A DNA stretch of 64,000 nt, taken from assembly GCA_022842465.1 (NCBI GenBank), contig JALHPN010000009.1, positions 19,515 through 83,514 on the forward strand, read 5' to 3'. A model generated the notes under the pieces. It searched no databases and was not told where the DNA came from. It worked only from the letters and a program-made list of their open reading frames with translations. Source of the stretch: Polyangiaceae bacterium (GTDB lineage Bacteria; Myxococcota_A; Polyangia; Polyangiales; Polyangiaceae). Position numbers and translations under genes: made by a program. This document shows, piece by piece, positions 26,902-42,280 of the stretch. Position 1 is the first letter of the stretch, and every line of letters starts with the position of its first letter.

Positions 26902-28134
26902 ATGCGGAAGCGAGTCATCGTCATTGGTGGATCCGTAGGCGGACTGCTCGCCGCGCATCATTTCCTCCAGCTCGGTGACTGGGAGGTGGAGGTCTACGAG
27001 CGCGCCAAGGGCGACCTCGCGGGCCGCGGCGCGGGCATCGGAACGCACGACGCGCTGTACGACGTGATGGGGCGGCTCGAGATGCCGCTCGACGCTTCCG
27101 TGGGCGTCTCGACCCGCTCGTACCTCTGCGTCGACCGAGAGCCGACCTTCCGTCACGAGATCGAGCTCGGCCGTGAGCGGGTGATGGCGTCTTGGACGCG
27201 CATCTACAGGCTCCTGCGCGATCGCTTTCCGACGTCGAAGTATCACGCAGGCGTCCCGTTGACGCGTCTCGAGAGCGCCGAGGACGGCGTCGTCGCGACC
27301 TTCGCGGACGGGACGTCACGCGAGGCGGACCTGCTCGTCGGTGCGGACGGCCTCCGGTCCACGGTCCGGGAGCGGCTCCTCCCTGGCGTGGACCCCGTCT
27401 ATGCGGGATGCGTCGCCTGGCGGGCGACCGTCCCCGAGCGCGACGTGCCCGTGCACCTCCGCGGGAGCTACGCGTTCTGCGTCGCGGAGAACGAGCTCGC
27501 GCTCGCGTATCCGATCGCGTCCGCCGAGGGCCAGACGGGCCCGGGCGAGCGCCTCAGCAACCTCGTCTGGTACCGCGTCGTCGACCCGGCGAAGCTCGCC
27601 GAGCTCCTGACGGACCGTCATGGCACGCGCCACGACCTCAGCATCCCGCCACCGCTCGTCCGGCCGGCGGTCATCGAGGAGGCGTCCGCCGCCGCGCGCG
27701 AGCTGCTCGCGCCCGAGCTCGCCGAGATCTTCACGCGCTCGGCCCAGCCGTTCCTCCAGGCGATCTACGACCTGACGGTCCCGCGCATGACGGTCGGACG
27801 CGCCGTGCTCCTCGGTGACGCGGCGTTCGTCGCTCGTCCGCACGTCGGCGCCGGCGTGACGAAGGCCGCGCTGGATGCCGTCTGCCTCGCGGAGAGCGTG
27901 CGCACGCACGCGCCCGACATGCCGCGCGCGCTCGCCGCATACGACGAGGAGCGCTCCCTGTTCGGCAAGCAGATCGTCGCGCGCGCGCGCCGGATGGGAC
28001 AGATGTCGCTCGACGGTCGGACACGAACGAACGAAGAGCGCGCCGTCCACTGTGAACGCGTCGTTCGCGACTACATCAGCTCGTACAAGGACCTGATGAG
28101 TCTCTCGGCGACCAACCGCACGTCGCCCGCTTGA
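26902..28134 (+). CDS. FAD-dependent monooxygenase (aromatic hydroxylase type)
   Basis: A 410-residue flavoprotein hydroxylase. The FAD dinucleotide fold is RVIVIGGSVGGLLAAHHFLQ, the conserved middle motif is DLLVGADGLRSTVRERLL, and the second FAD motif is AVLLGDAAFVARPHVGAGVT. The RPHVGAGV form resembles 2,6-dihydroxypyridine hydroxylase and related enzymes more than p-hydroxybenzoate hydroxylase. It would hydroxylate an activated ring or a beta-dicarbonyl-type substrate with NAD(P)H and oxygen. It ends 22 bp before the synthase gene in the same direction, so it is likely a tailoring enzyme of that pathway. GGAGGTGAG precedes the ATG. Confidence 0.88.
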   Translation: MRKRVIVIGGSVGGLLAAHHFLQLGDWEVEVYERAKGDLAGRGAGIGTHDALYDVMGRLEMPLDASVGVSTRSYLCVDREPTFRHEIELGRERVMASWTRIYRLLRDRFPTSKYHAGVPLTRLESAEDGVVATFADGTSREADLLVGADGLRSTVRERLLPGVDPVYAGCVAWRATVPERDVPVHLRGSYAFCVAENELALAYPIASAEGQTGPGERLSNLVWYRVVDPAKLAELLTDRHGTRHDLSIPPPLVRPAVIEEASAAARELLAPELAEIFTRSAQPFLQAIYDLTVPRMTVGRAVLLGDAAFVARPHVGAGVTKAALDAVCLAESVRTHAPDMPRALAAYDEERSLFGKQIVARARRMGQMSLDGRTRTNEERAVHCERVVRDYISSYKDLMSLSATNRTSPA

Positions 28135-28156
28135 ACCGGTGAACCGAGGACCGAAG

Positions 28157-34651
<6,495 letters not shown>

Positions 34652-34707
34652 CTCTGGAGCACGGGGACCGCGACACGAGAAGAGCGGCATGATACGAATG
34701 CTCGAAG

Positions 34708-35004
34708 ATGGCGAGGCTCAGGTCTTCCGATCGAAACGTTCGCCACCAGCGTCGACGGCGACTCGTGGTGGGCGGCGGACTGTCAGCCGGCATCCTCCTC
34801 GCGGCCTGTCAGCTCATCGTGGATCCGGACCCTTCTCTCGTGCCCGATCCCGATAGCGCAGCTCCGCAGCAGAACCTCATCCCGGACGGCACGACCTTCG
34901 ACCCCAGCCGTCTCTCCGAATCCGATGCGCAGACCGACGCGGCCGACGCCGCACCGAGCGACGCCGCTGCCGACGGAGACGTGACCGCCGCCAACGACAC
35001 CTGA
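34708..35004 (+). CDS. Small acidic lipoprotein, unknown function
   Basis: A 98-residue protein with a basic N-terminus (RNVRHQRRRRLVVGGGLSAG), a hydrophobic stretch and a lipobox LLAAC at about residue 34. The mature part is short and rich in Asp, Pro and Ala (VDPDPSLVPDPDSAAPQQN) with no recognised domain. It lies 56 bp after the synthase stop in the same direction. The start has no strong ribosome-binding site. It resembles small surface lipoproteins common in this bacterial group. Confidence 0.6.
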   Translation: MARLRSSDRNVRHQRRRRLVVGGGLSAGILLAACQLIVDPDPSLVPDPDSAAPQQNLIPDGTTFDPSRLSESDAQTDAADAAPSDAAADGDVTAANDT

Positions 35005-35090
35005 GAATCGAGAGCCGAGGAGCCGCCCAGCGAGCTCCGGAGCGACGCGCAGACCCGACGGGCTGCGCCTACAGAGGATTACCGAGTCGC

Positions 35091-35107
35091 TCGCGCATCA
35101 TGCGCGA
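35091..35107. promoter_or_regulatory. 17-bp near-perfect palindrome in leader of Cys-rich lipoprotein gene
   Basis: TCGCGCAT-C-ATGCGCGA has 8-base inverted arms around one central base, 60 bp before the ATG at 35167. An AT-richer stretch (GATTATTATCG, 35125-35135) follows that could hold a -10 element. The size and form suit a dimeric regulator site, but no regulator or known motif was matched. Confidence 0.35.
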
Positions 35108-35166
35108 CGCTCACGAGACGAGCCGATTATTATCGCGGTCGAGGTGACCATGATACTGGTGAGGGC

Positions 35167-36606
35167 ATGATGAAGGGGCTTACGCTAAAGCGTTCTCTGC
35201 TCGCGGTCAGCGCGGTGTGCGTCGCAGGGATCGGGGGTTTGGTGAACTGCGCCAGCGACGAGGACACGTCGGTGGTGATCGTCACGAATTGCAACCTCGC
35301 GTCGCTTCGCGCGACCGACGTGAGCGAAGCAACCGTGAAGACCTATCACGACACTGCTTCCGAGTTCCTCCGGGAAACCGAGCAGCTCATCGAGGCGATC
35401 AAGACGGAGTGCAACACCATGAACGCCGCGCTCGGTCTGCCGACCGGCGCGACCATGAAGGCCGCGTGCAACACCATCGCGGCCCGGGTGAAGGCGGCGA
35501 ACGACCTCATCCCCGTCCCTGACGGTGGGTTCCCGGTCGGGACCGTTCCGGCACCGTGGGTCAGCGTGCGGTTCGCGGACGACTGCATCCCGGACCCGAA
35601 CGCCGAGCGCACGTGCATCGACGGCTGCTCGGGCAAGCCGGCCTGCGATCAGGCCGCGGCATGTCCCCCGGATCAGCGCGTAGGTACGTGCAGCGGTGAG
35701 TGCACGGGCCTCTGCTTCGAGCAAGGGGTCGCGGCCGGCAGCTGCGTCGGCGCGTGCGAAGGCCGGACGGAGATGGGCTTCACGGATGCGGGGGCGCCCC
35801 CGCAGTGCGCCGGCGTCTGCGAAGGCACCTGCGCCGCCAACGCGTGGACGGGCAACTGCGCCGCGGGCTGCACTGCCGGCTTCGTCGGCCTCTGTGCCGG
35901 GACCTGTACGGGCGTCTGCGAGGGCGCTCCGATCAACGTCCAGGACAACGACGCCGGCGCCGACGCCGGTCCGATGCCCCCGCCGACGAACGCGGACGGC
36001 AACTGCAAGGGCGTCTGCCGCGGCCAGTGCAGCTCGAACGCGAGCGGCTCGTGCACGGCACGATGCCAGGGAGCCTTCGCGGGCGGTGCTTGTGGCAACT
36101 GCGTCGGCACGTGCATCTCCACGTCGCAGGCGTCGGTCCAGGACCTGACGCGCTGCACCGGCTCCTGTACCTCGTCGAAGGCGACCTGCCCTGGAACGTG
36201 CACGGGAGCGTGCTCGAACTCGGCGCCGGGCTTCGCCTGCAAGGTCGGCCTGAACTGCGATGCGAACGATCAGTGCAAGCGGGCCTGCCGCCTGAAGGGG
36301 CTCTTCGCGTCCAAGTGCGACGCGCCTCCCTCGGTCGAGGTCCGGGCCGCGGGCGACGCGCTCCTGCTCGACGTCTTCACGAAGCACGGTCCTGCCTTCG
36401 CGAAGCTCGTGAAGGAAGTCTCCCAGCTCCGCTTCGCGGTGCTCGATCTCGCGGACCGCACCACGGGTGACTTCGAGAAGATCGGCGTCGTTCGTCTCGC
36501 AGCGTTCAAGTGCGTGGACGAGGGCAAGGACGTCTACCGTCGAGCGCAGGCGAACTACAACGAGCTCGTAAGCGTATCGAAGACCATCCAGGGTACGGCG
36601 TACTGA
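35167..36606 (+). CDS. Cys-rich repeat lipoprotein
   Basis: A 479-residue lipoprotein (lipobox LVNC at about residue 28). Residues 1-150 are mostly helical (DTASEFLRETEQLIEAIKTE). Residues 140-375 contain some 35 Cys in short units of the form GxCxGxCxGxC, for example GTCSGECTGLC, GVCEGTCAANAW, GLCAGTCTGVC and TCPGTCTGACS, interrupted by an Asp/Pro linker. The C-terminal 100 residues are helical again. The Cys pattern resembles disulphide-rich surface proteins of myxobacteria. The function is unknown; binding or structural roles are possible. It starts ATGATG, with GTGAGGGC upstream, and ends 32 bp before the binding-lipoprotein gene. Confidence 0.75.
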   Translation: MMKGLTLKRSLLAVSAVCVAGIGGLVNCASDEDTSVVIVTNCNLASLRATDVSEATVKTYHDTASEFLRETEQLIEAIKTECNTMNAALGLPTGATMKAACNTIAARVKAANDLIPVPDGGFPVGTVPAPWVSVRFADDCIPDPNAERTCIDGCSGKPACDQAAACPPDQRVGTCSGECTGLCFEQGVAAGSCVGACEGRTEMGFTDAGAPPQCAGVCEGTCAANAWTGNCAAGCTAGFVGLCAGTCTGVCEGAPINVQDNDAGADAGPMPPPTNADGNCKGVCRGQCSSNASGSCTARCQGAFAGGACGNCVGTCISTSQASVQDLTRCTGSCTSSKATCPGTCTGACSNSAPGFACKVGLNCDANDQCKRACRLKGLFASKCDAPPSVEVRAAGDALLLDVFTKHGPAFAKLVKEVSQLRFAVLDLADRTTGDFEKIGVVRLAAFKCVDEGKDVYRRAQANYNELVSVSKTIQGTAY

Positions 36607-36638
36607 GCCACCTTTCCTATCTCCTGAAGGAGCGGCAA

Positions 36639-38339
36639 GTGTTGAAGAATTTCTTGCGTTACGGTTCGGCGCTCGTCCTGAGCAGTCTCGCGGTCGCGTG
36701 TGTGGCGTTGACAGATGGGACCTCTTCCCAGTGTCGCTCCCAAGAGGACTGCCTCGCACGCGGGCCGGAGTTCGCGAATACGACCTGCACAACGGCTCGC
36801 GTATGCGAGAAGATCCAGGTCGAGTCCCAGAGCTGTTCGACCAATCGAGAATGTCTCGAACGGAACAACGGGGTCCCGTCTCTCTGCCGGAAGAGTGACG
36901 GCAAGTGCACGCAGCTCCTCTCGGCGGAGTGCGGGACCTTCCTTGGAGATCAGTCCGTTCTCACGGACGACAATACGATCTTCTTCGGGATGACGACGCT
37001 CACGAACCTCAACGGCGTCTTCAACATCAACGGCGTCGCGCTCGCCGTCGACGAGATCACGAGGACGACGGGCGGCCTGCCGCCGGTGCAGCCAGGCGGC
37101 CCCCGTCGCCCGATCGTCACCGTCGTCTGCACGTCCGACGCGGCGCAGAACGGCGCCACGCTCAACGACGCGATCCGTCAGACGCAGCACCTCGCGAGCA
37201 TCCCGGTCACCGGGCTGTTCGGTCCGCTGTCGTCGGCGAGCATCCTCGAGCAGCTCACGCAGGTCGTGATCCCTGCCGGGATCCCGACGATGACGACGGG
37301 CGTGCAGGTCGGCGTCTCGAACCTCGCCGACAACGATCTCGTCTTCCGCACGGTCATGAACGAGGACTCGAGCGTCGGGCTCCTCGCGTCGTGGATCACG
37401 AACCACGCGCAGCCGGCAGCGCTCGCGGCGGGCGTGCTCCTCGACGGTGAGCCGATGCGCGTCGCGATGGCCCTGTCGAACGACAACTTCGGCATCGGCT
37501 ACAACGGCCTCTTCACGCGCTCTGGCGTGACCTTCAACGGCAAGGACCTCCAGACGAACCTCGCCGAGGGCACGTTCAAGCTCGTCGACGTCGGTGACAT
37601 CCAGGACGTCATCCGTCAGCCCGACGCGTACCAGAAGACGGCGTCGGCCATCCGGCAGCTCCAGGAGTACAAGCCGCACGTCATCATCTGGGCGGTGCCG
37701 CCCCAGAGCGCGGGCGCCCTCTTCGGGCCCGCGAACCGCACCTGGCCGGTCGGCACCGAAGTGCCTGTCCAGTTCTGGGGCAGCTCGGGCGGCAACGCCC
37801 TCGCGCAGGCCGCGATGTTCGCGCTCCCGGCGGCGGTGGCGGAGAAGCTACGCACGCGCTTCTTCGTCCCCTTCAACCTCCCGGTGGGCTTCGTCCAGGA
37901 GGACGCGAACACGTTCGACGCGACGCTCAAGCTCTTCAGGCCCGAGCTCGCGACGTCGGTCATCGGCGACAAGGCTTGGGCCGCGTACGATGCGATGTAC
38001 CTGTTCGCGTACGCGATCGCATCCCTCGGGCCGGAGCCGCTCACGGGCGCGAACATCTCGAAGGCCGTTCGGAAGCTCGGCGTCGGAGAGGTCGTCAAGT
38101 GGGGGCCCACCGATCTCGCGCGCGGCATGGCGCTCGTGACCTCGGGCCAGACGATCGACTACCACGGCGTCTTCGGCACCTATCACTTCGACGCGAACGG
38201 CGACCACCCGGGGTCGGCAGAGCTGTCCTGCTTCAACGCGACCACGGCCACGCCGCCGCGCACGCTGAAGCGTCTCGGCTACGCCTACAACGACGCGTCG
38301 AAGTCGACGACCGGCGCCCCGCCGACGGCGTGCCCGTGA
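36639..38339 (+). CDS. Periplasmic-binding-fold lipoprotein with Cys-rich module (copy 1)
   Basis: A 566-residue lipoprotein (lipobox AVAC near 21) starting at GTG with GAAGGAG 6 nt upstream. Residues 25-100 form a Cys-rich module (DGTSSQCRSQEDCLARGPEF ... CSTNRECLE ... CRKSDGKCTQL). From about 110 to the end it has the two-lobed type 1 periplasmic binding fold of the Leu/Ile/Val-binding and branched-chain class: FGMTTLTNLNGVFNINGVAL, TGLFGPLSSASILEQLTQVV, VIPAGIPTMTTG, and GDKAWAAYDAMYLFAYAIAS. No permease or ATPase genes lie beside it. It has a co-linear paralogue of identical length at 51753-53453. The ligand is unknown. Confidence 0.82.
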   Translation: MLKNFLRYGSALVLSSLAVACVALTDGTSSQCRSQEDCLARGPEFANTTCTTARVCEKIQVESQSCSTNRECLERNNGVPSLCRKSDGKCTQLLSAECGTFLGDQSVLTDDNTIFFGMTTLTNLNGVFNINGVALAVDEITRTTGGLPPVQPGGPRRPIVTVVCTSDAAQNGATLNDAIRQTQHLASIPVTGLFGPLSSASILEQLTQVVIPAGIPTMTTGVQVGVSNLADNDLVFRTVMNEDSSVGLLASWITNHAQPAALAAGVLLDGEPMRVAMALSNDNFGIGYNGLFTRSGVTFNGKDLQTNLAEGTFKLVDVGDIQDVIRQPDAYQKTASAIRQLQEYKPHVIIWAVPPQSAGALFGPANRTWPVGTEVPVQFWGSSGGNALAQAAMFALPAAVAEKLRTRFFVPFNLPVGFVQEDANTFDATLKLFRPELATSVIGDKAWAAYDAMYLFAYAIASLGPEPLTGANISKAVRKLGVGEVVKWGPTDLARGMALVTSGQTIDYHGVFGTYHFDANGDHPGSAELSCFNATTATPPRTLKRLGYAYNDASKSTTGAPPTACP

Positions 38340-38352
38340 CCGACTCCGCCGC

Positions 38353-39585
38353 GTGAGCTCGGGGACGGCCGACGCGGCCAGTGGGCGGCGTCACGCGATC
38401 GTGAGCGTGACGCTGCTCATCGTCTGTCAGAGCTTCCAGTCCCTCGCGGTCGGCGGCATCGCGCTCTTCCTGCCGCTCATCCGCTCGGATCTCTCGATCA
38501 CGTTCGCGCAGGGCGGCATGCTGTCGGGCGCTGCCACGCTGACCTACGGCGCAGGTCAGATCCCCGCGGGGCTGCTCTGCCAGAAGTACGGCGCGAAGAA
38601 CCTCTTCGCGATTGGCCTCGCGGGCGCTCTCGCGCTCTCGTTCAACCTCGCCCGCATCACGACGTTCGAGGGCGCGCTCCTCAACCAGCTCCTCTCAGGG
38701 GCCTTTCGCGCTCTCCTCTTTTCCCCCGGCGTCGTGCTCATCACGTCCTGGTTTCCGCCCAACCGGCGGGCGACGGCGATGGGCCTCTTCGTCATCGGCG
38801 GGATGTCGGGGAATCTGTTCCTGTCGCTCGGCGGGCCGGCCCTCATCGGGCCGTTCGGCTGGCGTAAGCTCTTCATGGGCTTCGCCGTCGCCGGGTTCGT
38901 GATGGCGGCGCTGTTCCAGGTCTTCGGCAGCGAGCGTCGAGACGGGCTCGTCCGGCAGGATCTCTCCTTCCGGCAAGCGGTCATCCTGATGACCCACCGG
39001 ATCATGTGGTTGTGCGGCGGCCTCCAGTTCCTCCGCTTCGGCGTCGTGACGGCCTTCAACTTCTGGCTCCCGTCGTTCCTCGTCGCCGATCGCGGACTGA
39101 CCATCGCGCAGGCGGGCTGGATCACGGCGATGAGCGCGGCCTTGACGGCGGGGTCGAACGCGCTCGGCGGCTACGTCTCGGACCGCCTCCGGAACCCGCC
39201 TCTCGTCATCGGCGTCTCCATCGCCGCGCTCGGCTGTACGGCAGCCATCCTACCGGCGACGACCTCCATGGCCGGCCTCCTCGTGGTCGTCGCCGTGAAT
39301 GCCGTGTTCCTGCAATTCTACTTCGGACCGCTCTTCCACGTCCCTGTCGAGGTGTTGGGAGTCCGGACGGTGGGCGTGTCGACGGGCGTGAGCAACGTGT
39401 TCGCGAACGTCGGGGCGCTCGTCTTCGCGCTCCTCCTCGGCATCGTGCGGGACAAGTCGGGCTCGTTCACGCTCGGGTTCGCGAGCATCACGGTCACGTG
39501 TGTGTTGGGTGTCCTCTTGACGGTCGCGATGGCGCGCACACGTGCGCGAGCGCTCGCCGGCCTGCGCGTCGAAGACGAGACGTAG
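38353..39585 (+). CDS. Major facilitator superfamily transporter
   Basis: A 410-residue membrane protein with about 12 hydrophobic helices and the standard two-bundle layout. The loop after helix 2 reads AGLLCQKYGAKNLFAIGLAG (a variant of the G-x-x-x-D-R-x-G-R-R/K motif). Other family-like parts are SWFPPNRRATAMGLFVIGGM in the first half and GGYVSDRLRNPPLVIG in the second, the repeat of the loop signature. The start is GTG at 38353, 13 bp after the binding lipoprotein stop. Given its place in the gene cluster it may export the synthase product, but uptake cannot be excluded. Confidence 0.88.
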   Translation: MSSGTADAASGRRHAIVSVTLLIVCQSFQSLAVGGIALFLPLIRSDLSITFAQGGMLSGAATLTYGAGQIPAGLLCQKYGAKNLFAIGLAGALALSFNLARITTFEGALLNQLLSGAFRALLFSPGVVLITSWFPPNRRATAMGLFVIGGMSGNLFLSLGGPALIGPFGWRKLFMGFAVAGFVMAALFQVFGSERRDGLVRQDLSFRQAVILMTHRIMWLCGGLQFLRFGVVTAFNFWLPSFLVADRGLTIAQAGWITAMSAALTAGSNALGGYVSDRLRNPPLVIGVSIAALGCTAAILPATTSMAGLLVVVAVNAVFLQFYFGPLFHVPVEVLGVRTVGVSTGVSNVFANVGALVFALLLGIVRDKSGSFTLGFASITVTCVLGVLLTVAMARTRARALAGLRVEDET

Positions 39586-39616
39586 AGACCACCGAGAAGG
39601 GGCTGTTGCTCTGTTG

Positions 39617-39647
39617 GTGGCAATCCCCTAGCGTCAGAGGTTGCCAC
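39617..39647. promoter_or_regulatory. GTGGCAA...TTGCCAC inverted repeat before the dioxygenase gene
   Basis: Perfect 7-base inverted arms (39617-39623 and 39641-39647) separated by 17 bp, 40 bp before the ATG of the dioxygenase gene. It could be an operator or a hairpin in the leader. No motif database comparison was possible. Confidence 0.35.
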
Positions 39648-39686
39648 TTCTCTGCGTTCTCCTCCGTCGCCGCAAAGAGGAAGTCC

Positions 39687-40631
39687 ATGAAGACCTCGCG
39701 TCTGACAGCCGACGAATCCCTGCCGCTCCTCGTGACGCCCGCTGCGCCGGACGAGGACATCATGAGCCTCGACGTGAGCGAGCTCCGACGCTTGCTGCGT
39801 GAGAACGGTGCGCTGCTCTTCCGCGGATACGGCATCGATTCGCCGGCGCGGTTCTCCGCGTTCTGCGCGCGCATCTCGGACAAGCTGCTCGACTACACCG
39901 AGCGCTCGACGCCGCGCAGCGTGGTCGAGGGCCAAGTCTACACGTCGACGGACTACCCGGCCGACCAGCACATCCCTATGCACTGCGAGATGGCGTACTC
40001 GCGAAAGTGGCCTCGCATCGTCTGGTTCTACTCGCATGTCGCGGCGACCGAGGGAGGCGAGACTCCCCTCTGCGACGCTCGCAAGGTGTACGCGCGCGTC
40101 CCGCAGTCGATTCGCGAGCGCTTCGAGAAGGACGGCGTCATGTACGTACGCAACTTCCGCAAGGGCATCGGACTCCCCTGGCAAGAGGTCTACGGGGTGA
40201 AGACGCAGGCGGAGCTCGAGCGCTACTGCACGGCGCACGAGATCGACTTCGAGTGGAAGCCCGACGGCGTCCTCCAGACACGCGCGCGCGCGCAGGCGAC
40301 CATCCGCCACCCCGAGACGGGGGAGGCGGTCTGGTTCAATCAGGCCCATCTCTTCCATTTCACGAGCCTGCCCGGTCCGACGCGTCAGGCGCTGCTCTCG
40401 GCCTTCGGCGAGCAGGGCATGCCGCGCAACGCTCTCTACGGCGACGGCACGCCGATCGAGGCTTCCACCATCGACGAGATCCATCGCGTGTACCGCGAGG
40501 TGGAGGTCGCGTTTCCCTGGGAGCGCGGCGACGTCGCCATGGTGGAGAACATGCTCGTCTCCCACGGCCGCCGGCCGTTCAAGGGCGAGCGCAAGACGCT
40601 GGTGGCGATGGCGGAGTCCTATCCGAGCTGA
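39687..40631 (+). CDS. TauD/TfdA-family Fe(II)/2-oxoglutarate dioxygenase, SyrP-like
   Basis: A 314-residue oxygenase. The iron site is HCEMAYSRKWPRIVWFY, with a His-x-Glu pair as in SyrP-type members, and the distal His with the 2-oxoglutarate Arg sits in NMLVSHGRRPFKGERKTLVA. GGETPLCDARKVYARVP and VWFNQAHLFHFTSL are further family elements. SyrP hydroxylates an aspartyl unit held on a carrier protein during syringomycin synthesis, so this enzyme probably hydroxylates an acyl- or aminoacyl-PCP. That substrate is inferred from the nearby synthase. The start is ATG 39687, with AAAGAGGAAG upstream. Confidence 0.88.
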   Translation: MKTSRLTADESLPLLVTPAAPDEDIMSLDVSELRRLLRENGALLFRGYGIDSPARFSAFCARISDKLLDYTERSTPRSVVEGQVYTSTDYPADQHIPMHCEMAYSRKWPRIVWFYSHVAATEGGETPLCDARKVYARVPQSIRERFEKDGVMYVRNFRKGIGLPWQEVYGVKTQAELERYCTAHEIDFEWKPDGVLQTRARAQATIRHPETGEAVWFNQAHLFHFTSLPGPTRQALLSAFGEQGMPRNALYGDGTPIEASTIDEIHRVYREVEVAFPWERGDVAMVENMLVSHGRRPFKGERKTLVAMAESYPS

Positions 40632-40661
40632 ACCAGTGCCGCACCGTAGCGTGCGCGAGAA

Positions 40662-40674
40662 CCCGTGACGGGTG
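40662..40674. promoter_or_regulatory. ACCCGT-G-ACGGGT palindrome before the multicopper oxidase operon
   Basis: Perfect 6-1-6 inverted repeat 43 bp before ATG 40718, in the only gap between the dioxygenase and oxidase genes. It is a candidate operator for a copper- or redox-responsive regulator; the type is not identified. Confidence 0.35.
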
Positions 40675-40717
40675 ATGTCGGTGCGGCCGACGGCAACAGG
40701 GATGTGAGGTCGTGGAC

Positions 40718-42280
40718 ATGTTCGAGAATCGTTCGACGCTGACTCGATTCTTCGCGACGGCAGGTGTGGCTGCGCTCATCGCGACCGCGTGCATCGTTCC
40801 GGAGGACGCAAGCCCCCGCGAAGAGTTCGAGATCCCGATCCCCGAGGTGCTCGAGCCGAAGCGCGACGCGGACGGCGACCATTACGACCTGCGCCAGCAG
40901 GAGGGGCTGCAGACGCTGCTCCCGAACCGGCCGCCGTCGCGCATCCTCGGGTACAACGCCAAGTGGCCCGGTCCGACGATCGTCGCGCGCGCGAACCGTC
41001 CGACGTACGTCACGATACACAACGACCTCAACCGTCGCCTCACGACCCACAACCACGGTCTCACGGTCGAGGCGCGTTGGGACGGCCACCCGGCGGACTT
41101 CGTCATGCCGAAGACGGCGAAGACGTACCGCTATCCGAACGCCCAGCACGCGTCCACGTACTGGTACCACGACCACACGTGGCTCTCGACCGCCCGAAAC
41201 GTCTGGTGGGGGCTCGCGGGGCTCTACATCATCAAGGACGATCTCTGGGACTCCCTGAACCTGCCTTCGGGCAAGTACGACGTCCCGCTGCTACTGCAGG
41301 ATCGGATGTTCGAGGGGCCGGAGGGCGTCGGATACCTCGAGTCCCCGCGCAAGAGCGCGGAGGACGAGCTCGACCTCTTCTACCCCGCCGTCGGCGGCGG
41401 CGCGTACGGCGACGTCACCTGCGTGAACGGCGTGTGCAGCCACCCTGCGCCGTCGACGTACGGTCCGTTCGGCCCTCGGATGAACGTCGAGGCACGGAAG
41501 TACCTCTTCCGCCTCGTCAACGGATCGGACCACCGCATCTACCGCCTCGCCCTCCGGGAGTACAACCCGGAGCTGGTGCGCGACGTCTTCTTCACGAATT
41601 TCACGATCGTCGCGGGTGACGGGAGCTTGCTCGAGGCGCCCGTTCCCAAGAACACGCTCATGATCGGTCCGGCGGAGCGCTACGCGATGATCGTCGACTT
41701 CTCGCGGTTCAAGGTCGGCTCGACCGTGATCATGGAGAATCTCGACCCGCCGATCGTCGGCCGGCCCATGCCCTTCGTCATGTCGTTCCACGTCACCGAG
41801 CCCGCGAAGGAGCCGGACACCTCGGTCATCCCGACGAAGATGCTGACGATCCCGCGGTTCGACCCGGCGAAGGCCGACGTGAAGCGGACGATCGTCCTCG
41901 GCAAGAGCGACGGCGACGCCGTCACGTTCCGCCAGGGCTTCGGCGGCAACAACTGGACGATCAACGAGCGGATGTACGACCCTGGCCGTATCGACTTCCA
42001 GGGCAAGCTCGGACAGACGGAGGTCTGGGACATCCTGAATCCGACGAACAACGACCACAACATCCACCTCCACCTCGTCCAGTTCCAGATCATCTCGACG
42101 AACGGAGCGATGCCTCCGCCGGAGGCCACTGGGTGGAAGGACACCGTCACGGTGCGCGCCCGCGAGAACGCGCAGATCATGCTGAAGTGGGAAGGCTACC
42201 CAGGCGTCTTCGTCTTCCACTGCCACGTCATCGGGCACGAGGACAACGCGATGATGGCCCAATACGAGATCCTGCCATGA
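40718..42280 (+). CDS. Multicopper oxidase lipoprotein
   Basis: A 520-residue three-cupredoxin oxidase anchored by a lipobox (ATAC near residue 25). The copper ligands are visible: THNHGL and WYHDHTW in the first domain; HNIHLHLVQF and HCHVIGHEDNAMM in the last, which contains the type 1 Cys and Met and the second half of the trinuclear cluster. It resembles bilirubin oxidase/CotA-like laccases in length and layout. It would couple one-electron oxidation of phenols, metals or similar compounds to reduction of oxygen. GTG 40712 is possible, but ATG 40718 has better spacing from GAGG. The following gene overlaps it by 4 nt (ATGA). Confidence 0.9.
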   Translation: MFENRSTLTRFFATAGVAALIATACIVPEDASPREEFEIPIPEVLEPKRDADGDHYDLRQQEGLQTLLPNRPPSRILGYNAKWPGPTIVARANRPTYVTIHNDLNRRLTTHNHGLTVEARWDGHPADFVMPKTAKTYRYPNAQHASTYWYHDHTWLSTARNVWWGLAGLYIIKDDLWDSLNLPSGKYDVPLLLQDRMFEGPEGVGYLESPRKSAEDELDLFYPAVGGGAYGDVTCVNGVCSHPAPSTYGPFGPRMNVEARKYLFRLVNGSDHRIYRLALREYNPELVRDVFFTNFTIVAGDGSLLEAPVPKNTLMIGPAERYAMIVDFSRFKVGSTVIMENLDPPIVGRPMPFVMSFHVTEPAKEPDTSVIPTKMLTIPRFDPAKADVKRTIVLGKSDGDAVTFRQGFGGNNWTINERMYDPGRIDFQGKLGQTEVWDILNPTNNDHNIHLHLVQFQIISTNGAMPPPEATGWKDTVTVRARENAQIMLKWEGYPGVFVFHCHVIGHEDNAMMAQYEILP

